From assembly GCA_963820185.1 (NCBI GenBank), contig CAWFYV010000003.1:310001-374000 (forward strand): a stretch of 64,000 nucleotides of DNA, written 5' to 3'. Source of the DNA: Aquilonibacter sp963820185. Its GTDB lineage: Bacteria; Vulcanimicrobiota; Vulcanimicrobiia; Vulcanimicrobiales; Vulcanimicrobiaceae. Shown here in pieces: positions 24,527 to 34,926 of the stretch. Made by a program: the position numbers and the translations under genes. Each line of letters begins with the position of its first letter. Position 1 is the first letter of the stretch. Below the pieces are notes generated by a model. That model was given only the letters and a program-made list of their open reading frames with translations. It was not told where the DNA came from and did no database searches.

Positions 24527-27500
24527 ATGTCGATCGCCCGCTTTGCCGTCAACCGCCGGGTGGCCGTCTCCATGCTCGCCCTGGCGATCGTGGTGCTCGG
24601 CATCTTTGCCTTGCCCCGGTTGCCAGTCGCCCTGCTCCCCAACTTCACCCCGCCGGTCGTCACCGTAACGGTGAACTACCCGAACGTGGGCCCGGAGCAG
24701 ATGGAAGCGCTGGTCACCCGCCCGATCGAGAACGCGGTCAGCCGCGTCAACGGGATCGAGCTGATCAACTCGAGCTCGCAACTGGGCCAAAGTTCGGTCA
24801 GCGCCCAGTTCTACTACGGCACGAACCTCGACACCGCGGCGGTCGACGTGCAGCAGCAGGTCGACCGGATCCGCAGCCAGCTGCCCAACGACCCGAACCT
24901 GCAGCAGCCGCAGATCGCGAAGTTCGATTCGAACTCGCTGCCGGTCGTGCGCTTTTACGTGACCGATCCGAACATGCCGCTGCGCGATCTCGGCGATCTC
25001 TTCGCGAATCAGCTCTCCGACGAGTTCGCATCGGTCGACGGCGTTGCGAACGTGGTCGTTGCGCAAGACCAAACGCGCGCGTTCATGATCGAACCCGATG
25101 CCAGCAAGCTCGCCGCGTACGGCATGACGTTCAACCAGATCGTCGGTCGCGTGCAGCAAGAGAACCTCAATCTGCCCGCCGGCATCATTCAAGTTGGCCC
25201 CAACGAATATCAAGTGCGCGCGAATGCCCTGCTTGCGACAGCAGGTGAAATCTCGAATCTCGTGCTCGCGGTCAAGAACGGGAGCGTTGTACGCATCGGC
25301 ACCGTGGCCAAGGTCACCGACTCGATTCAGGAGCAGCGCACGTTCGAACGCCTTAACGGCAAGGCGGCGATCGGCGTCGTCATCGATGCGCAGCCCAACG
25401 CGAACATCGTCGCGACGGCGATCGGCGCGTATCGCAAGATCGATGAGGTACAGAAGCGTTACGCCGGCATGAAGATCGGCGTCGTCTTCGATCAAAAGAG
25501 TTTTATCCTCGAAGCGATCGGTGCGCTCCAGCACACCGCGATTTACGGCGCAATTCTCGCCGTCCTGATCATCCTGCTCTTCTTGCACTCGTGGCGCACC
25601 ACGCTAATCGTCGCGATCTCTCTTCCGATCTCAATCCTTGGCACGCTCTTCGTTGCGTACGTTTGCGGCTATTCGCTCAACATCATGACGCTCGGCGGCC
25701 TCGCGCTCTCGGTTGGGCTCATCGTCGACGATGCGATCGTCGTGATCGAAAACATCTACCGCCATATGGCGCTCGGGCAGTCGCCGCGCAACGCTGCGGA
25801 GAGCGCGACGTCGGAAATCTTCAGCGCCGTACTTGCCTCCTCGATCACCGTCATCACGGTCTTCATTCCGCTGGTCTTGATTCCAGGTTTGCAAGGGTTG
25901 ATCTTCACACCATTTGCGGTGATGGTGATGGCGGCGGTTGCGCTGTCGTTCGTCGTCGCGGTCACGACGGTCCCGATGCTCTCCTCGGTCCTGATTCGCA
26001 ACAAGCAGCTCTCGACCAATGGTCGCGGAAACGGCAATGGCGCCGCACACGGCGTCGGCGGCTACGTACGCTTCGCCCACCGGTTTGACCGCGTGTACGA
26101 CCGTTTCGAGCAGCGGTATCGGCGCGTGCTCGAACGCGCGATCGCGCGCCCCGGCCTTGTGGTCGGCGTTGCTGCCGCCTTACTCATCGGTACGATTATC
26201 GCGACGAAGCTCGGCGCGGTCAAAACGGAAATCTTCCCTGCATCGAACTCCGTGTTCGTGCGATACAACCTGCACTTGCAGACAGGCACGGCAGTCAACG
26301 TCACCAACGGCGTCTCGCGCGACATCGAGCACCGTATGCTGAAGGATCCGCGTGTGCTCTACGTCGGCTCACAGATCGGGCAAGAAGGCTTTATCGGCAA
26401 CGGTACGCAGGTCACCAACCAAATCAATCTCTCGGTGCAGCTCAAGCCGCAGTACAGCGGTAACGACGCCGCCAAATACGTGCGTGATTGGACCGCGATC
26501 ATTAGCACGATCCCGGGTGTGCGCGCATACGGTCGCACAGTCGACATTGTACAGAACACGATCTCGCGCGGCCAAGACGCGCTCGACGTGCAGATCTTCG
26601 GCCCCAATATCGCAACGCTGTACAATCTGGCCCAATATACCGTCGTGCCTGATCTTTCGCGTATTTCCGGTATTCAGACTCCGCAGAGTTCGATCTCGCC
26701 CGCGCAACCGGAACTCGACATCAATGTCGATCGCGTGAAGGCAGCGCAACTCGGCATCTCGACGCAGGCGATCTCGAACACGATCGATACCGCGACGTCG
26801 GGCACGATCGCGTCATACATGCAGATCAACGGCACGCAGTATCCGATCATCGTACAACTGCCGCCCGATCAGCGCCGTTCGCTACAAAGCGTGCTGTCGT
26901 TGCAGGTCCCGGTTTCGAATCTTCCCGGCGCAACAACCGGCAGCGTTGCCAACGGTGCGGCAAGCGGCGCGCTCGGCGGTTCGATCGTGCAGACGTCGTC
27001 GGATCAAGGTGCGCACGCCACGCTGCCGGTGATGTCGCTAAGCGAACTCGCGAATATCAGCTTCGGATCGGGACCGTCGGAGATCACGCGCCAAAATAAG
27101 CTGCGTGAGATCGATGTCACTGCAGGTCTCGACACTGCGCCGCTTGGCCAAGTCGTTGAAGCCAGCACGAAGATCATGAACGGCATCACGCTGCCGCCGG
27201 GCTACTACTGGCAATACGGACAATCCGTCACGCAGCAGAGCGATACGTTCGGAAGCCTCGGGCTGATCGTCTTGCTCGCGATCATTCTCATCTACATGTT
27301 GCTCGCAGCGCAGTTCGAGTCACTGTTACATCCCCTTGTGATCATGGTCTCGGTCCCGCTGGCCTCAACCGGCATCGTGCTCTCGCTCTGGCTCACGCAC
27401 CGTGCGTTCGGCTTGACCGCATTTATCGGCGTATTGATGCTGGTCGGCATCGTCGTGAAGAACGCGATTCTCGTCGTGGAGTTCACAAATCAGTTGCGCG

Positions 27501-27820
27501 AGCGCGGCTATTCGGTGAAGGAGGCGGTGCTGCACGCCGCACCGCTTCGCTTACGGCCGATTTTGATGACGACGCTCGCGTCAGTCGGCGGAATGCTGCC
27601 GATCGCGCTCGGCATCGAAGCCGGCAGTCAAACGCAAGCGCCGCTCGGCACCGTCGTCATCGGCGGGCTGCTTTTCTCAACCACGCTCTCACTGCTCGTC
27701 GTGCCGACGCTCTATCTGTGGGTGGCGCAGCACATCGAGCCGCGCTTGGGCGGCTTCCACCGCGCGCCAGACGCAGGGCCACGATTCCTACAGCCGGAGC
27801 TCGTACCGAGCGAGCTCTAG
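24527..27820 (+). CDS. RND-family efflux transporter, inner-membrane permease (HAE1/AcrB-like)
   Basis: 1097 residues, intact. It begins MSIARFAVNRRVAVSMLALAIVVLGI. Family landmarks are the porter domain (NVGPEQMEALVTRPIENAVSRVNGI) and helix 4 with the proton-relay pair in ALSVGLIVDDAIVVIENIYRHM (the two Asp). The second half carries the matching segments FIGVLMLVGIVVKNAILVVEFTNQLRERG and RLRPILMTTLASVGGMLPIALG. It pumps drugs, metabolites or lipids with a periplasmic adaptor and outer-membrane channel, neither of which is adjacent. An orphan position makes the substrate unclear. Divergent from rpsF. Confidence 0.93.
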   Translation: MSIARFAVNRRVAVSMLALAIVVLGIFALPRLPVALLPNFTPPVVTVTVNYPNVGPEQMEALVTRPIENAVSRVNGIELINSSSQLGQSSVSAQFYYGTNLDTAAVDVQQQVDRIRSQLPNDPNLQQPQIAKFDSNSLPVVRFYVTDPNMPLRDLGDLFANQLSDEFASVDGVANVVVAQDQTRAFMIEPDASKLAAYGMTFNQIVGRVQQENLNLPAGIIQVGPNEYQVRANALLATAGEISNLVLAVKNGSVVRIGTVAKVTDSIQEQRTFERLNGKAAIGVVIDAQPNANIVATAIGAYRKIDEVQKRYAGMKIGVVFDQKSFILEAIGALQHTAIYGAILAVLIILLFLHSWRTTLIVAISLPISILGTLFVAYVCGYSLNIMTLGGLALSVGLIVDDAIVVIENIYRHMALGQSPRNAAESATSEIFSAVLASSITVITVFIPLVLIPGLQGLIFTPFAVMVMAAVALSFVVAVTTVPMLSSVLIRNKQLSTNGRGNGNGAAHGVGGYVRFAHRFDRVYDRFEQRYRRVLERAIARPGLVVGVAAALLIGTIIATKLGAVKTEIFPASNSVFVRYNLHLQTGTAVNVTNGVSRDIEHRMLKDPRVLYVGSQIGQEGFIGNGTQVTNQINLSVQLKPQYSGNDAAKYVRDWTAIISTIPGVRAYGRTVDIVQNTISRGQDALDVQIFGPNIATLYNLAQYTVVPDLSRISGIQTPQSSISPAQPELDINVDRVKAAQLGISTQAISNTIDTATSGTIASYMQINGTQYPIIVQLPPDQRRSLQSVLSLQVPVSNLPGATTGSVANGAASGALGGSIVQTSSDQGAHATLPVMSLSELANISFGSGPSEITRQNKLREIDVTAGLDTAPLGQVVEASTKIMNGITLPPGYYWQYGQSVTQQSDTFGSLGLIVLLAIILIYMLLAAQFESLLHPLVIMVSVPLASTGIVLSLWLTHRAFGLTAFIGVLMLVGIVVKNAILVVEFTNQLRERGYSVKEAVLHAAPLRLRPILMTTLASVGGMLPIALGIEAGSQTQAPLGTVVIGGLLFSTTLSLLVVPTLYLWVAQHIEPRLGGFHRAPDAGPRFLQPELVPSEL

Positions 27821-27889
27821 CCTCGCGGCAGTAGTCATTTCGCCCTAATTTCCGGGATAACGCGCATAAGTCAGAGAACGCTTGCTCGT

Positions 27890-30179
27890 ATGAAACGGGC
27901 GCCTCTTTTTATCGTGCTGTTTGGTTTGGCCGTTCTCGCAAGTGCGTGCGGGGGTGGCGGCGGTGGCGGCGGATCCAGTCCGCTGCCGCACACTAACAAT
28001 GCCCCACAGGCAACCACCGGCGCGGTCGTGCACGTGGTCATTCCAAACGGAGCCAGGCGGAACGAGCGCGCGAAAACCTGCATTCATTTCGCCAAATACG
28101 GCAACAATCACCATCGGTCTGTACACCGTAAACGGCGCGACGCCAAGCCCGCTGCCAACGCCGCTCTCGATCACGATCGCGACAAATCCGAGTTGCACGA
28201 TCGTATCGGGCGGCACGAGCTGCACGATCACGGTTACCGTACCGGTCGCGACCGGCGTCGTGTTGCAATTTTCGAGCTACGACGCAAGCGGCAATCTGCT
28301 CGGTCAAGGACTGATCGGCCCGATCAACACGACGCTCGCAACGATTCCAACGCAATCGGTCTCAGTCGGCGGCGTGCCTGCGAGAATTCTGCTTGCGCCG
28401 AGCCGGACTCGCCGCGGGCGATGACGGCGCGACACATTCCGATTACCTTTACTGTTTCCGCGCAAGACGCCGACGGCAACACGATCATTCCGCCCGGCTC
28501 GTATCCCAATCCGATCGCGCTCTCGATTACCGGCGACACAAACAGCGCACTCTCGCTCTCGACTACGAGCGTTCCATCGCCGGGACCATCGAGCGGTGCT
28601 TCAACCGTTAGCCTCCTCTACAATTCGGCACGGACGATCGCACAAGCCACGATCACTGCGACCTCAGGTACCGTTACTGCGTCGATTCCCTTCGCTCCGA
28701 TCGTGTTCACGCCGACGTCAGCACCATTACAGCTCGGCGGCTCGATGCAAGCAATCACGCTGAGTGAAGCCGGCTACGCCGGCGCGTTTACGCTCCAAGG
28801 TGCGAGTCGTCGGTGGCAACCGCGACGTGCGTGCCCGCGAACTGTACGCCGTCAGGAGCCGGCGGCACGGTAACGATCGATATTGCGCCGGGAAGCGCCA
28901 CAGGAAGTGAATCGCTGAGCGTCCTCGACGCAAACGGCGGATTCGCAAACATTCCGGTTACGTTGACGAGTTCGGGCGGTGGCGGCGCGCTCGTGGGACC
29001 GCCATACTCCATTTATGAGTATCCGACGCAAAGCGGCGGTAACAACTACGGCATCACCGTTGGTCCTGACGGACAAACGCTATGGTTCGTCGATCTGGCG
29101 AACTCCTCACTCGGGGCCGTGCCCAATCCAAGCGCTTGCAATAGCTCGAGCTGCGACAAACACCGAGGCCCGTTTCCGTGGCAATCGGCGCCGCCAACCG
29201 ATCTTCTCGCAATAACCCCGGCCTCCGACGGCAATCTCTACATCACCGACGTTGGCAACAACGGCTCGGACTTGGGGGGCCTCTTTCAGCTCGCGTGCAC
29301 GCCATCAACGGCGTGTGCACCGGCACAGAGTATCCCTACTACAACATTTACGATGACAACGCGCCGAACCTGACCGACGTGCTGGCCGGACCCGACGGCA
29401 ACCTGTACATCTCGGCCTCATCGGACTGCTGCGATAACTCAGCGATCGTGTGGGATCCGATCGTCGGGTGCTGCGGCAGCTACCCCTACGACATCCAAGT
29501 CGCCGGACTGCCGAGCGGGATCAACATGATGACCTTCGACCAGACCGGTCAGACCTTATGGTTTACCGACCAAGGCAACGCCAACGTCGGATTCGTCGGT
29601 GGGCTTCCGTGCGAAGCCTTCTGCACGGCATACGAACAGCCGTCCGGCTCGAGTTATGAGAGCAACGGGCCGCAAGGTAGCGCTGTGCATCGCCCGCCTC
29701 CCGGCGGAATAGCGAAACGGGTTCGCATGGGCGGCGGTTCAAGGCCTACGTTCGTGACGCGACGACGCCGCAACGTTCAAACCGGGCCCGGCCAGACGAG
29801 CTTTGTCGGTCCACTCGAGGGGATCGTCGCCGCGCCTGACGGCAACATCTACGTCGCTGACGCGGGTGGAGGCGTCATCGATCAGATCAGTCCGATGACC
29901 TGGCAGTCGTGTTCGGGGAACTGCACGTTTACCGCGATCGGCCTTCCGAATTCAAGCGCCTCGCCGCAAAACCTAACGATTGGCCGCGACGGCAACGTCT
30001 GGTTCACCGACTCGAACGGCTACGTCGGATTCGTCAGCCTCAATACGTGTGCGAGCGGCACGTGTAAAGCATTCGAATATCACGTCGGCGGGGCGCCTTG
30101 GGGAATTACGAGCGGTCCAGACGGCAACATTTGGTTCACCGACAGCTCGACCAACAAAATCGGAAAGGTGGTACTCTAG
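27890..30179 (+). CDS. Lipoprotein with Ig-like segments and Vgb-type beta-propeller, several frameshifts
   Basis: The N-terminus is a lipoprotein signal (FIVLFGLAVLASAC followed by a poly-Gly linker). After frame changes (near 28065, 28410, 28810, 29310) the reading continues with beta-rich segments (ITIGLYTVNGATPSPLPTPL, TFTVSAQDADGNTIIPPGSYPNPIALSITG). It ends with propeller repeats of the type GPDGNLYI or APDGNIYVADAGGGVIDQI and IGRDGNVWFTDSNGYVGFV, ending SSTNKIGKVVL-stop. Vgb/NHL-like propellers bind ligands or act as lyases; here it is probably a surface-exposed propeller. Its stop overlaps the GTG start of a similar lipoprotein. Confidence 0.65.
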
Positions 30180-31891
30180 TGGGCCGCGCCAAGTCTGCGT
30201 TAGTCGTGCCGCTGGCACTGTTGACTGCGTGCGGCGGAGGCGGTGGCAAGGGCGGCTCGTTACCACCAACTAACACCGCGCCGCAAACGAAGAAAACTGG
30301 GACCGCGACGTTTTCATTCAAGCTTCCGGGCAAGAACACGATGGCGCGCGTGCGGCGTCCGTACTATCAATCGCAGGCAACGGAAGGCGTCGCGATCGAT
30401 TGGAGTTCGTCCGATCCGACCCACCCCGATTACTCTGCTCCGATATCGGCGACGTGTCCCGCGCTTCCGTCACTGCCGCCAGGCGTAACGGGCTGCACGA
30501 TCGATGCGAACGGGAACACCGACTACACGTTCCAATTGCAGATTCCCGCCGGAACGTATCCGAGCTTCACAGTGACGACGTTTGATACGGCACCGAGCAG
30601 TCGGGAATTTCACGGGCAACATGCTGGCGCAAGGGCAACTCGCCGCACCGGTCGTGATCGTCGCCGGGACGACTAACGCGATCCCCTCTTTCACCTTCTA
30701 CGGTATTCCCGCATCTGTGAGTTTTGTTCCCGGTCCGGCGCAATCACACGTTGTGATGTATGGCGGCAATCTCTCGATAATCGGCAACGCACCGCAAACG
30801 TTCTTCGCGCAAGCGCTCGACGCCGACGGCTTTGCGATCGATAGCACCGACGGCACTGCTCCGGCCGTGACTGTCGCTGAATCGGCGAGCGATTCGCCGC
30901 AAGCGTTCACCGCCGCGACGACAGCCACTCCATACGCGTTTACCTTGACGCGCGATCAACGCGACAGGAAACGCAATGATCAACGTGACGGCCACACCCG
31001 GGGGCACCGGCCTACCGGCAGCGTCCAGCAAATACACGGTAACGCCGATTCAAGAGATGTGGACGACGCAAGCCGGCGGCACGGGACTCATGGGCGTCGT
31101 CGGGTATCCGCTCTATCCGCCGAGCTACGCGCCGAATTCGGTGCTCGACCATCAGCAATCCGTCGCTCTGCTCGGGCGCTTGCAATTGGTACTACTCCGC
31201 GATGGATCCGCACGGCGAACATGTGGGTTATCGCGCAGGGGTACGGCGTCTACGAATTCCAGCAGGCGTCGGCTCGCAGGGCGTAGTCGCACCGTCGTCA
31301 CCAACGACGATTCCCTTGGGTACCAGCCCACAGTCAATCGCGAGCGACCGCAACGGCTATCTGTATCTGGTCGACTCTTACAACTCGACCATCAGTATCT
31401 ATAACACGGCCGCGCCGTCGTCGACGCCGCTGACGACCATTACCGATGGCAACGGCATTCCCGCATCGATCGCCATTGCACCGAACGGCAACATTTACGT
31501 CGGCGACTCGGTCGGGATCACGGTCTATAATGCCTACAGCGGCGGTGGCACCGCGCCATCCCAGGCTGGCCAGATCATGAACAATGTCGGCTACGCCGAG
31601 GGGCTCGCCTTCGACGGCGCAGGGAATCTCTGGATCTACGATTCCCTGAACGGACTGGTCGAGGTGGCGTCGGCAAGCACGTCGAGCGTATCGGTCATCG
31701 CGAGCGTGGCTCCCGGTACCTACGACGGCGCGGAGCAGATCGGGATCACGGCGCAGAGTGTCGGATGGATGGGCGGACCCGGATCGCTCAACGGCATCTT
31801 CGGCTACGCATACTCGGGCGGCACGCTGAGTTCAGGCTCGCTGTACTCAAATAACATACCCTCGGTGTGGAGCGTAATGATCGCCCCGTAG
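30179..31891 (+). CDS. Second propeller-type lipoprotein, several frameshifts
   Basis: GTG 30179 shares its first base with the previous TAG. The signal (SALVVPLALLTAC, then GGGGGKGG) has a lipobox Cys. After shifts near 30600, 30960, 31190 and 31270 the protein reads IPAGTYPSFTVTTFDTAPS, SFTFYGIPASVSFVPGPAQ and NVTATPGGTGLPA. It then gives propeller-like repeats: SPQSIASDRNGYLYLVDSYNSTISIYN, APNGNIYVGDSVGITVYNA and AFDGAGNLWIYDSLNGLVEV. The organisation parallels its neighbour, suggesting tandem duplication and divergence. Confidence 0.6.
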
Positions 31892-31896
31892 GCGCG

Positions 31897-32622
31897 TTAA
31901 CGCACGAAGAACACCGCTGTCATAATCGCGCCGATTGCGATCACGAACCATCGCCCATATGCTTCGGGTACGCGCCGAAACAGGTGCGCGCCGATGTAGC
32001 CGCCGATGAGCGCCACGACCGCCATCGGGATCGCATAACGCCAGTCGATGATACGCACGATCAGAAACGGCACGAGCGAAAACCCGTTGATCGCGACCGC
32101 GAGCACGTTTTTCATGCCGTTGGTCGTGTTGAAATTCGGTAGCCCCGAAAATGCGAGCAGCGCCAGCATGATGATCCCGATGCCCGCCGTGAAGTAGCCG
32201 CCGTATACCGCGACGGCAAACTGTGCGGGATACTGCCACCATTGATGCGTCGGATCGCCATCGTGCGCTTTGGTAAGGAGTGGACTGGCAGCGAAGGTCA
32301 CCGTCGCAAAGAGCAGCAGCCACGGAATCAGCCGGTTAAACGCTGCCGGCGGCGTGAGCAAGAGCAGCGTTGCGCCGAGGATCGCGCCCACGATGCTGAT
32401 CGCAAGCATGACATAGAGCATGCGCTTATGCGGTCGCACGTCGCCCCAATACGCGCGCGCGCCGCCGATCGTGCCCACCCACATCGCGGCGCTATTCGTT
32501 GCGTTGGCGGGAATCGACGGGACGCCGGCGAGGATCAACGCGGGAAAACTCAGGAAGCTGCCGCCACCGGCGATGCTGTTCATCGCGCCCGCAAAAAAGG
32601 CTGCCACTATCGGCAGCCACAT
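31897..32622 (-). CDS. TauE/SafE-family permease (second copy)
   Basis: 241 residues, intact. It starts MWLPIVAAFFAGAMNSIAGGGSFLSFPALILAGV, the family's Gly-rich first repeat, and later carries FTAGIGIIMLALLAFSGL, the second repeat. About eight helices. ATG 32622 lies one base after the spoT stop, so it is translated from the spoT transcript. Anion substrate unknown. Confidence 0.9.
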   Translation of the reverse strand: MWLPIVAAFFAGAMNSIAGGGSFLSFPALILAGVPSIPANATNSAAMWVGTIGGARAYWGDVRPHKRMLYVMLAISIVGAILGATLLLLTPPAAFNRLIPWLLLFATVTFAASPLLTKAHDGDPTHQWWQYPAQFAVAVYGGYFTAGIGIIMLALLAFSGLPNFNTTNGMKNVLAVAINGFSLVPFLIVRIIDWRYAIPMAVVALIGGYIGAHLFRRVPEAYGRWFVIAIGAIMTAVFFVR

Positions 32623-32623
32623 C

Positions 32624-34789
32624 TTAGCTTCCAGCAGCGCTTTTCTCGCGTTTCGTGACGCGATAGACGCGGCGCACTTTGCGCAGGCCTTCGAGCTTGG
32701 TGAGAATCTTGTGCAGGTGATCGAGGTCACGTATCTGGATCGTCAAACTCGTCACCGCGAGGCCGTCCTTCCGCACGCGCGCCGTGACCGAGCTCACCGT
32801 TGTCTTGAGCTCCGCGAAGACCGCCATGATGTCTTGTAGCAGTTGCGAGCGATCCTCGGCTTCGACTTCGATGTCGACCGCGTGCGTCATGTCGGCGCTT
32901 GCGACCCATTGCGTTTGCAGAATGCGCTCCGGCGTGGCACTCATGTAGGCGACGTTCGGACAATCTGCGCGATGTACGCTCACCCCGCGGCCGATCGTTA
33001 CGTAGCCGATGATCGGGTCACCCGGGACGGGCGAGCAACACTTCGAAAGCCGTACCAGCACGTCATCGACACCGGCGATGCGTACGCCGCTCGAACGCCG
33101 CGCGGTCTTGCGCACCGTCGGCTTGCGAATCTGCGTAAGGTCGACGACGTTGTCGCCTTTGACTTCATCGCGGATGCGGTTGACCACCGATTGCGCCGAT
33201 GCATCGCCAAAGCCGATCGCCGCGAACAGATCCGTCGGCGCGGGATAATTCATGCGATGCGCGATGCGCTCGATCAACTCACCGCGCGCTAGGTCGGGCC
33301 GCAGCCGTTCGCGCGCAAGCTCCGCTTCGACTGCCTCTTGCCCGGCGAGCACGTTCTCCTCGCGCTGTTCCTTGCGGAACCACTGCTTGATCTTGTGCTT
33401 CGCGCCATTGGTCTTGACGATCGAGAGCCAATCGAGCGACGGGCGCCCACTGGACTTATTGACGAGGATCTCGCAGATGTCACCGTTTTGCAGCGCCGTG
33501 TCGAGCGGCACGATACGGCTGTTGACCTTGGCGCCGACGCAATGATTGCCGACGTCGGTGTGCACCTGATACGCAAAGTCGAGCGGCGTACCGCCGGCTG
33601 GGATCGAAAACACGTCGCCGCGCGGCGAGAACACAAACGCCTGCGAATCGAACAGATCGAGCTTGAGGTTTTCCATGAACATGCGCGAATCGCGCATGTC
33701 CTTTTGCCACTCGAGCAGCGCGCGCAGCCAGGAAAGCTTGTTCTCGAACTGGTCGGCCTTGCCGCCCTCTTTATAGCGCCAGTGCGCGGCGATGCCGTAC
33801 TCGCTCGTACGATGCATCTCCCACGTGCGAATCTGAATCTCGAGCGGCTCGCCTTGCGACCCGACGACCGTCGTGTGCAACGACTGGTACATGTTGGGCT
33901 TGGGCATCGCGATGTAATCTTTGAAGCGGCCCGGCAACGGCGTCCACATCGCGTGCACCGCGCCGAGCGCGGCATAACAGTCCTTAACCGAGTCGACGAT
34001 GATGCGAATCGCGGTCAGATCGTAGATCGTCGAGAAGTCCCGGCCCTTCTTGATCTTGGAGTAGATCGAGTAGAAGTGCTTCGGCCGCCCCTGAATCTCG
34101 GCGTTGACGCCCATGTTCGCGAACTCGCTGCGCAGGCGTGCGATGGCTTCTTGCACGTCGGCTTCGCGCTCGCGCCGCGTCTTGGACACGCGCTCGACGA
34201 TTTCGCGGAAGCCCTCGGGATCGAGGTAACGCAGACACTCATCCTCGATCTCCCACTTGATCTTCCAGATGCCCAAGCGGTGCGCGATCGGCGCGTAGAT
34301 ATCCAGCGTCTCGCGCGCGATCGATTGGCGCTTCGCGGCCGGCAGGCTCGCAAGCGTCCGCATATTGTGCAACCGGTCGGCCAGCTTGATGATGATCACG
34401 CGAATGTCGCGTGCCATCGCCATGAACATCTTGCGCAGGTTCTCGACCTGCGCATCTTCCTTAGATTGGTAGGGGATGCGGGTCAGCTTGGTAACGCCGT
34501 CGACGAGGGTCGCGATCTCGTCCCCGAACTGGGCCGCGACCTGCTCACTCGTGATCGAGGTATCCTCGACCACGTCGTGGAGCAACGCAGCCGCGATCGT
34601 TTGGCGATCCATTTCGAGCTCGGCCAGTATGCCCGCGACAGCAAGCGGATGCTCGATATACGACTCACCCGAGGCGCGTCGCTGCCCGTCGTGGGCCCGG
34701 TCCGCGACCTCATAGACGCGCTGCAGCCACTCCCCCTCCAGCGAGGGGTCGTAGGCTTGGACGGCGGCGGTCAGCTGGGCAATCGTCAT
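32624..34789 (-). CDS. relA/spoT: Bifunctional (p)ppGpp synthetase/hydrolase (RelA/SpoT)
   Basis: 721 residues, intact, with the long-RSH layout. The HD hydrolase domain (AALLHDVVEDTSITSEQVAAQFG, with HD and ED metal motifs) is at about 60-160. The synthetase domain (YDLTAIRIIVDSVKDCYAALG, GRFKDYIAMPKPNMYQSLHTTVVG, EIQIRTWEMHRTSEYGIAAHW) is at about 235-350. A TGS domain (VFSPRGDVFSIPAGGTPLDFAYQVHTDVG), a zinc-finger-like region (RLSKCCSPVPGDPIIGYV) and a C-terminal ACT domain follow. It makes and degrades the stringent-response alarmone. The intact HD motif suggests it is bifunctional. Confidence 0.96.
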   Translation of the reverse strand: MTIAQLTAAVQAYDPSLEGEWLQRVYEVADRAHDGQRRASGESYIEHPLAVAGILAELEMDRQTIAAALLHDVVEDTSITSEQVAAQFGDEIATLVDGVTKLTRIPYQSKEDAQVENLRKMFMAMARDIRVIIIKLADRLHNMRTLASLPAAKRQSIARETLDIYAPIAHRLGIWKIKWEIEDECLRYLDPEGFREIVERVSKTRREREADVQEAIARLRSEFANMGVNAEIQGRPKHFYSIYSKIKKGRDFSTIYDLTAIRIIVDSVKDCYAALGAVHAMWTPLPGRFKDYIAMPKPNMYQSLHTTVVGSQGEPLEIQIRTWEMHRTSEYGIAAHWRYKEGGKADQFENKLSWLRALLEWQKDMRDSRMFMENLKLDLFDSQAFVFSPRGDVFSIPAGGTPLDFAYQVHTDVGNHCVGAKVNSRIVPLDTALQNGDICEILVNKSSGRPSLDWLSIVKTNGAKHKIKQWFRKEQREENVLAGQEAVEAELARERLRPDLARGELIERIAHRMNYPAPTDLFAAIGFGDASAQSVVNRIRDEVKGDNVVDLTQIRKPTVRKTARRSSGVRIAGVDDVLVRLSKCCSPVPGDPIIGYVTIGRGVSVHRADCPNVAYMSATPERILQTQWVASADMTHAVDIEVEAEDRSQLLQDIMAVFAELKTTVSSVTARVRKDGLAVTSLTIQIRDLDHLHKILTKLEGLRKVRRVYRVTKREKSAAGS

Positions 34790-34791
34790 GG

Positions 34792-34809
34792 GAGTATCTG
34801 CCTATACTC
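34792..34809 (-). promoter_or_regulatory. Hairpin abutting the spoT start codon
   Basis: In the transcript GAGUAU, AGGCAG loop, AUACUC ends three bases before the AUG at 34789. The only Shine-Dalgarno-like AGG lies in the loop. The structure could hinder initiation on spoT and be opened by an RNA-binding protein, temperature or the upstream structure. No experiment is implied; it is a 6-bp perfect stem. Confidence 0.4.
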
Positions 34810-34846
34810 TCATAATCGACCAAGCGTCGCAACGAACGAAGAGCCT

Positions 34847-34926
34847 ACCCGCACGAGGCGGGTGAAGGTCCGGAGCACAGGAGGTGCGATCGGCCGAAGG
34901 CCGGCCGGACCGTCTAGGGGAGCTTT
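34847..34926 (+). ncRNA. Candidate structured RNA between spoT and the upstream gene
   Basis: Within 80 bp four perfect stems occur: ACCCGC/GCGGGT (34847-34863), an outer stem GGTCCGG/CCGGACC (34867-34873 with 34905-34911) enclosing GCAC/GTGC (34875-34887) and CGGCC/GGCCG (34891-34903), a compact three-way junction. On the plus strand the loops are purine-rich and a T6 run follows at 34921-34926, as for a terminated small RNA. On the minus strand it would be a structured leader of spoT. It matches no RNA family I can recognise. Confidence 0.35.

Noticed and set aside
24424..25248. Alternative frame at the start of the RND gene
   Set aside because: The overlapping RND frame has full-length family similarity, so the other is a shadow.
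32242..32839. Plus-strand open frames overlapping spoT and the TauE gene
   Set aside because: Composition and position mark them as shadows of two intact conserved genes.
34847..34926. Resemblance to RNase P RNA or SRP 4.5S RNA (GAAGGTCCGGAG and GGTGAAGG)
   Set aside because: The required second strand of P4 and the SRP AGCAGCC partner are absent, and the region is only about 80 bp between two genes.
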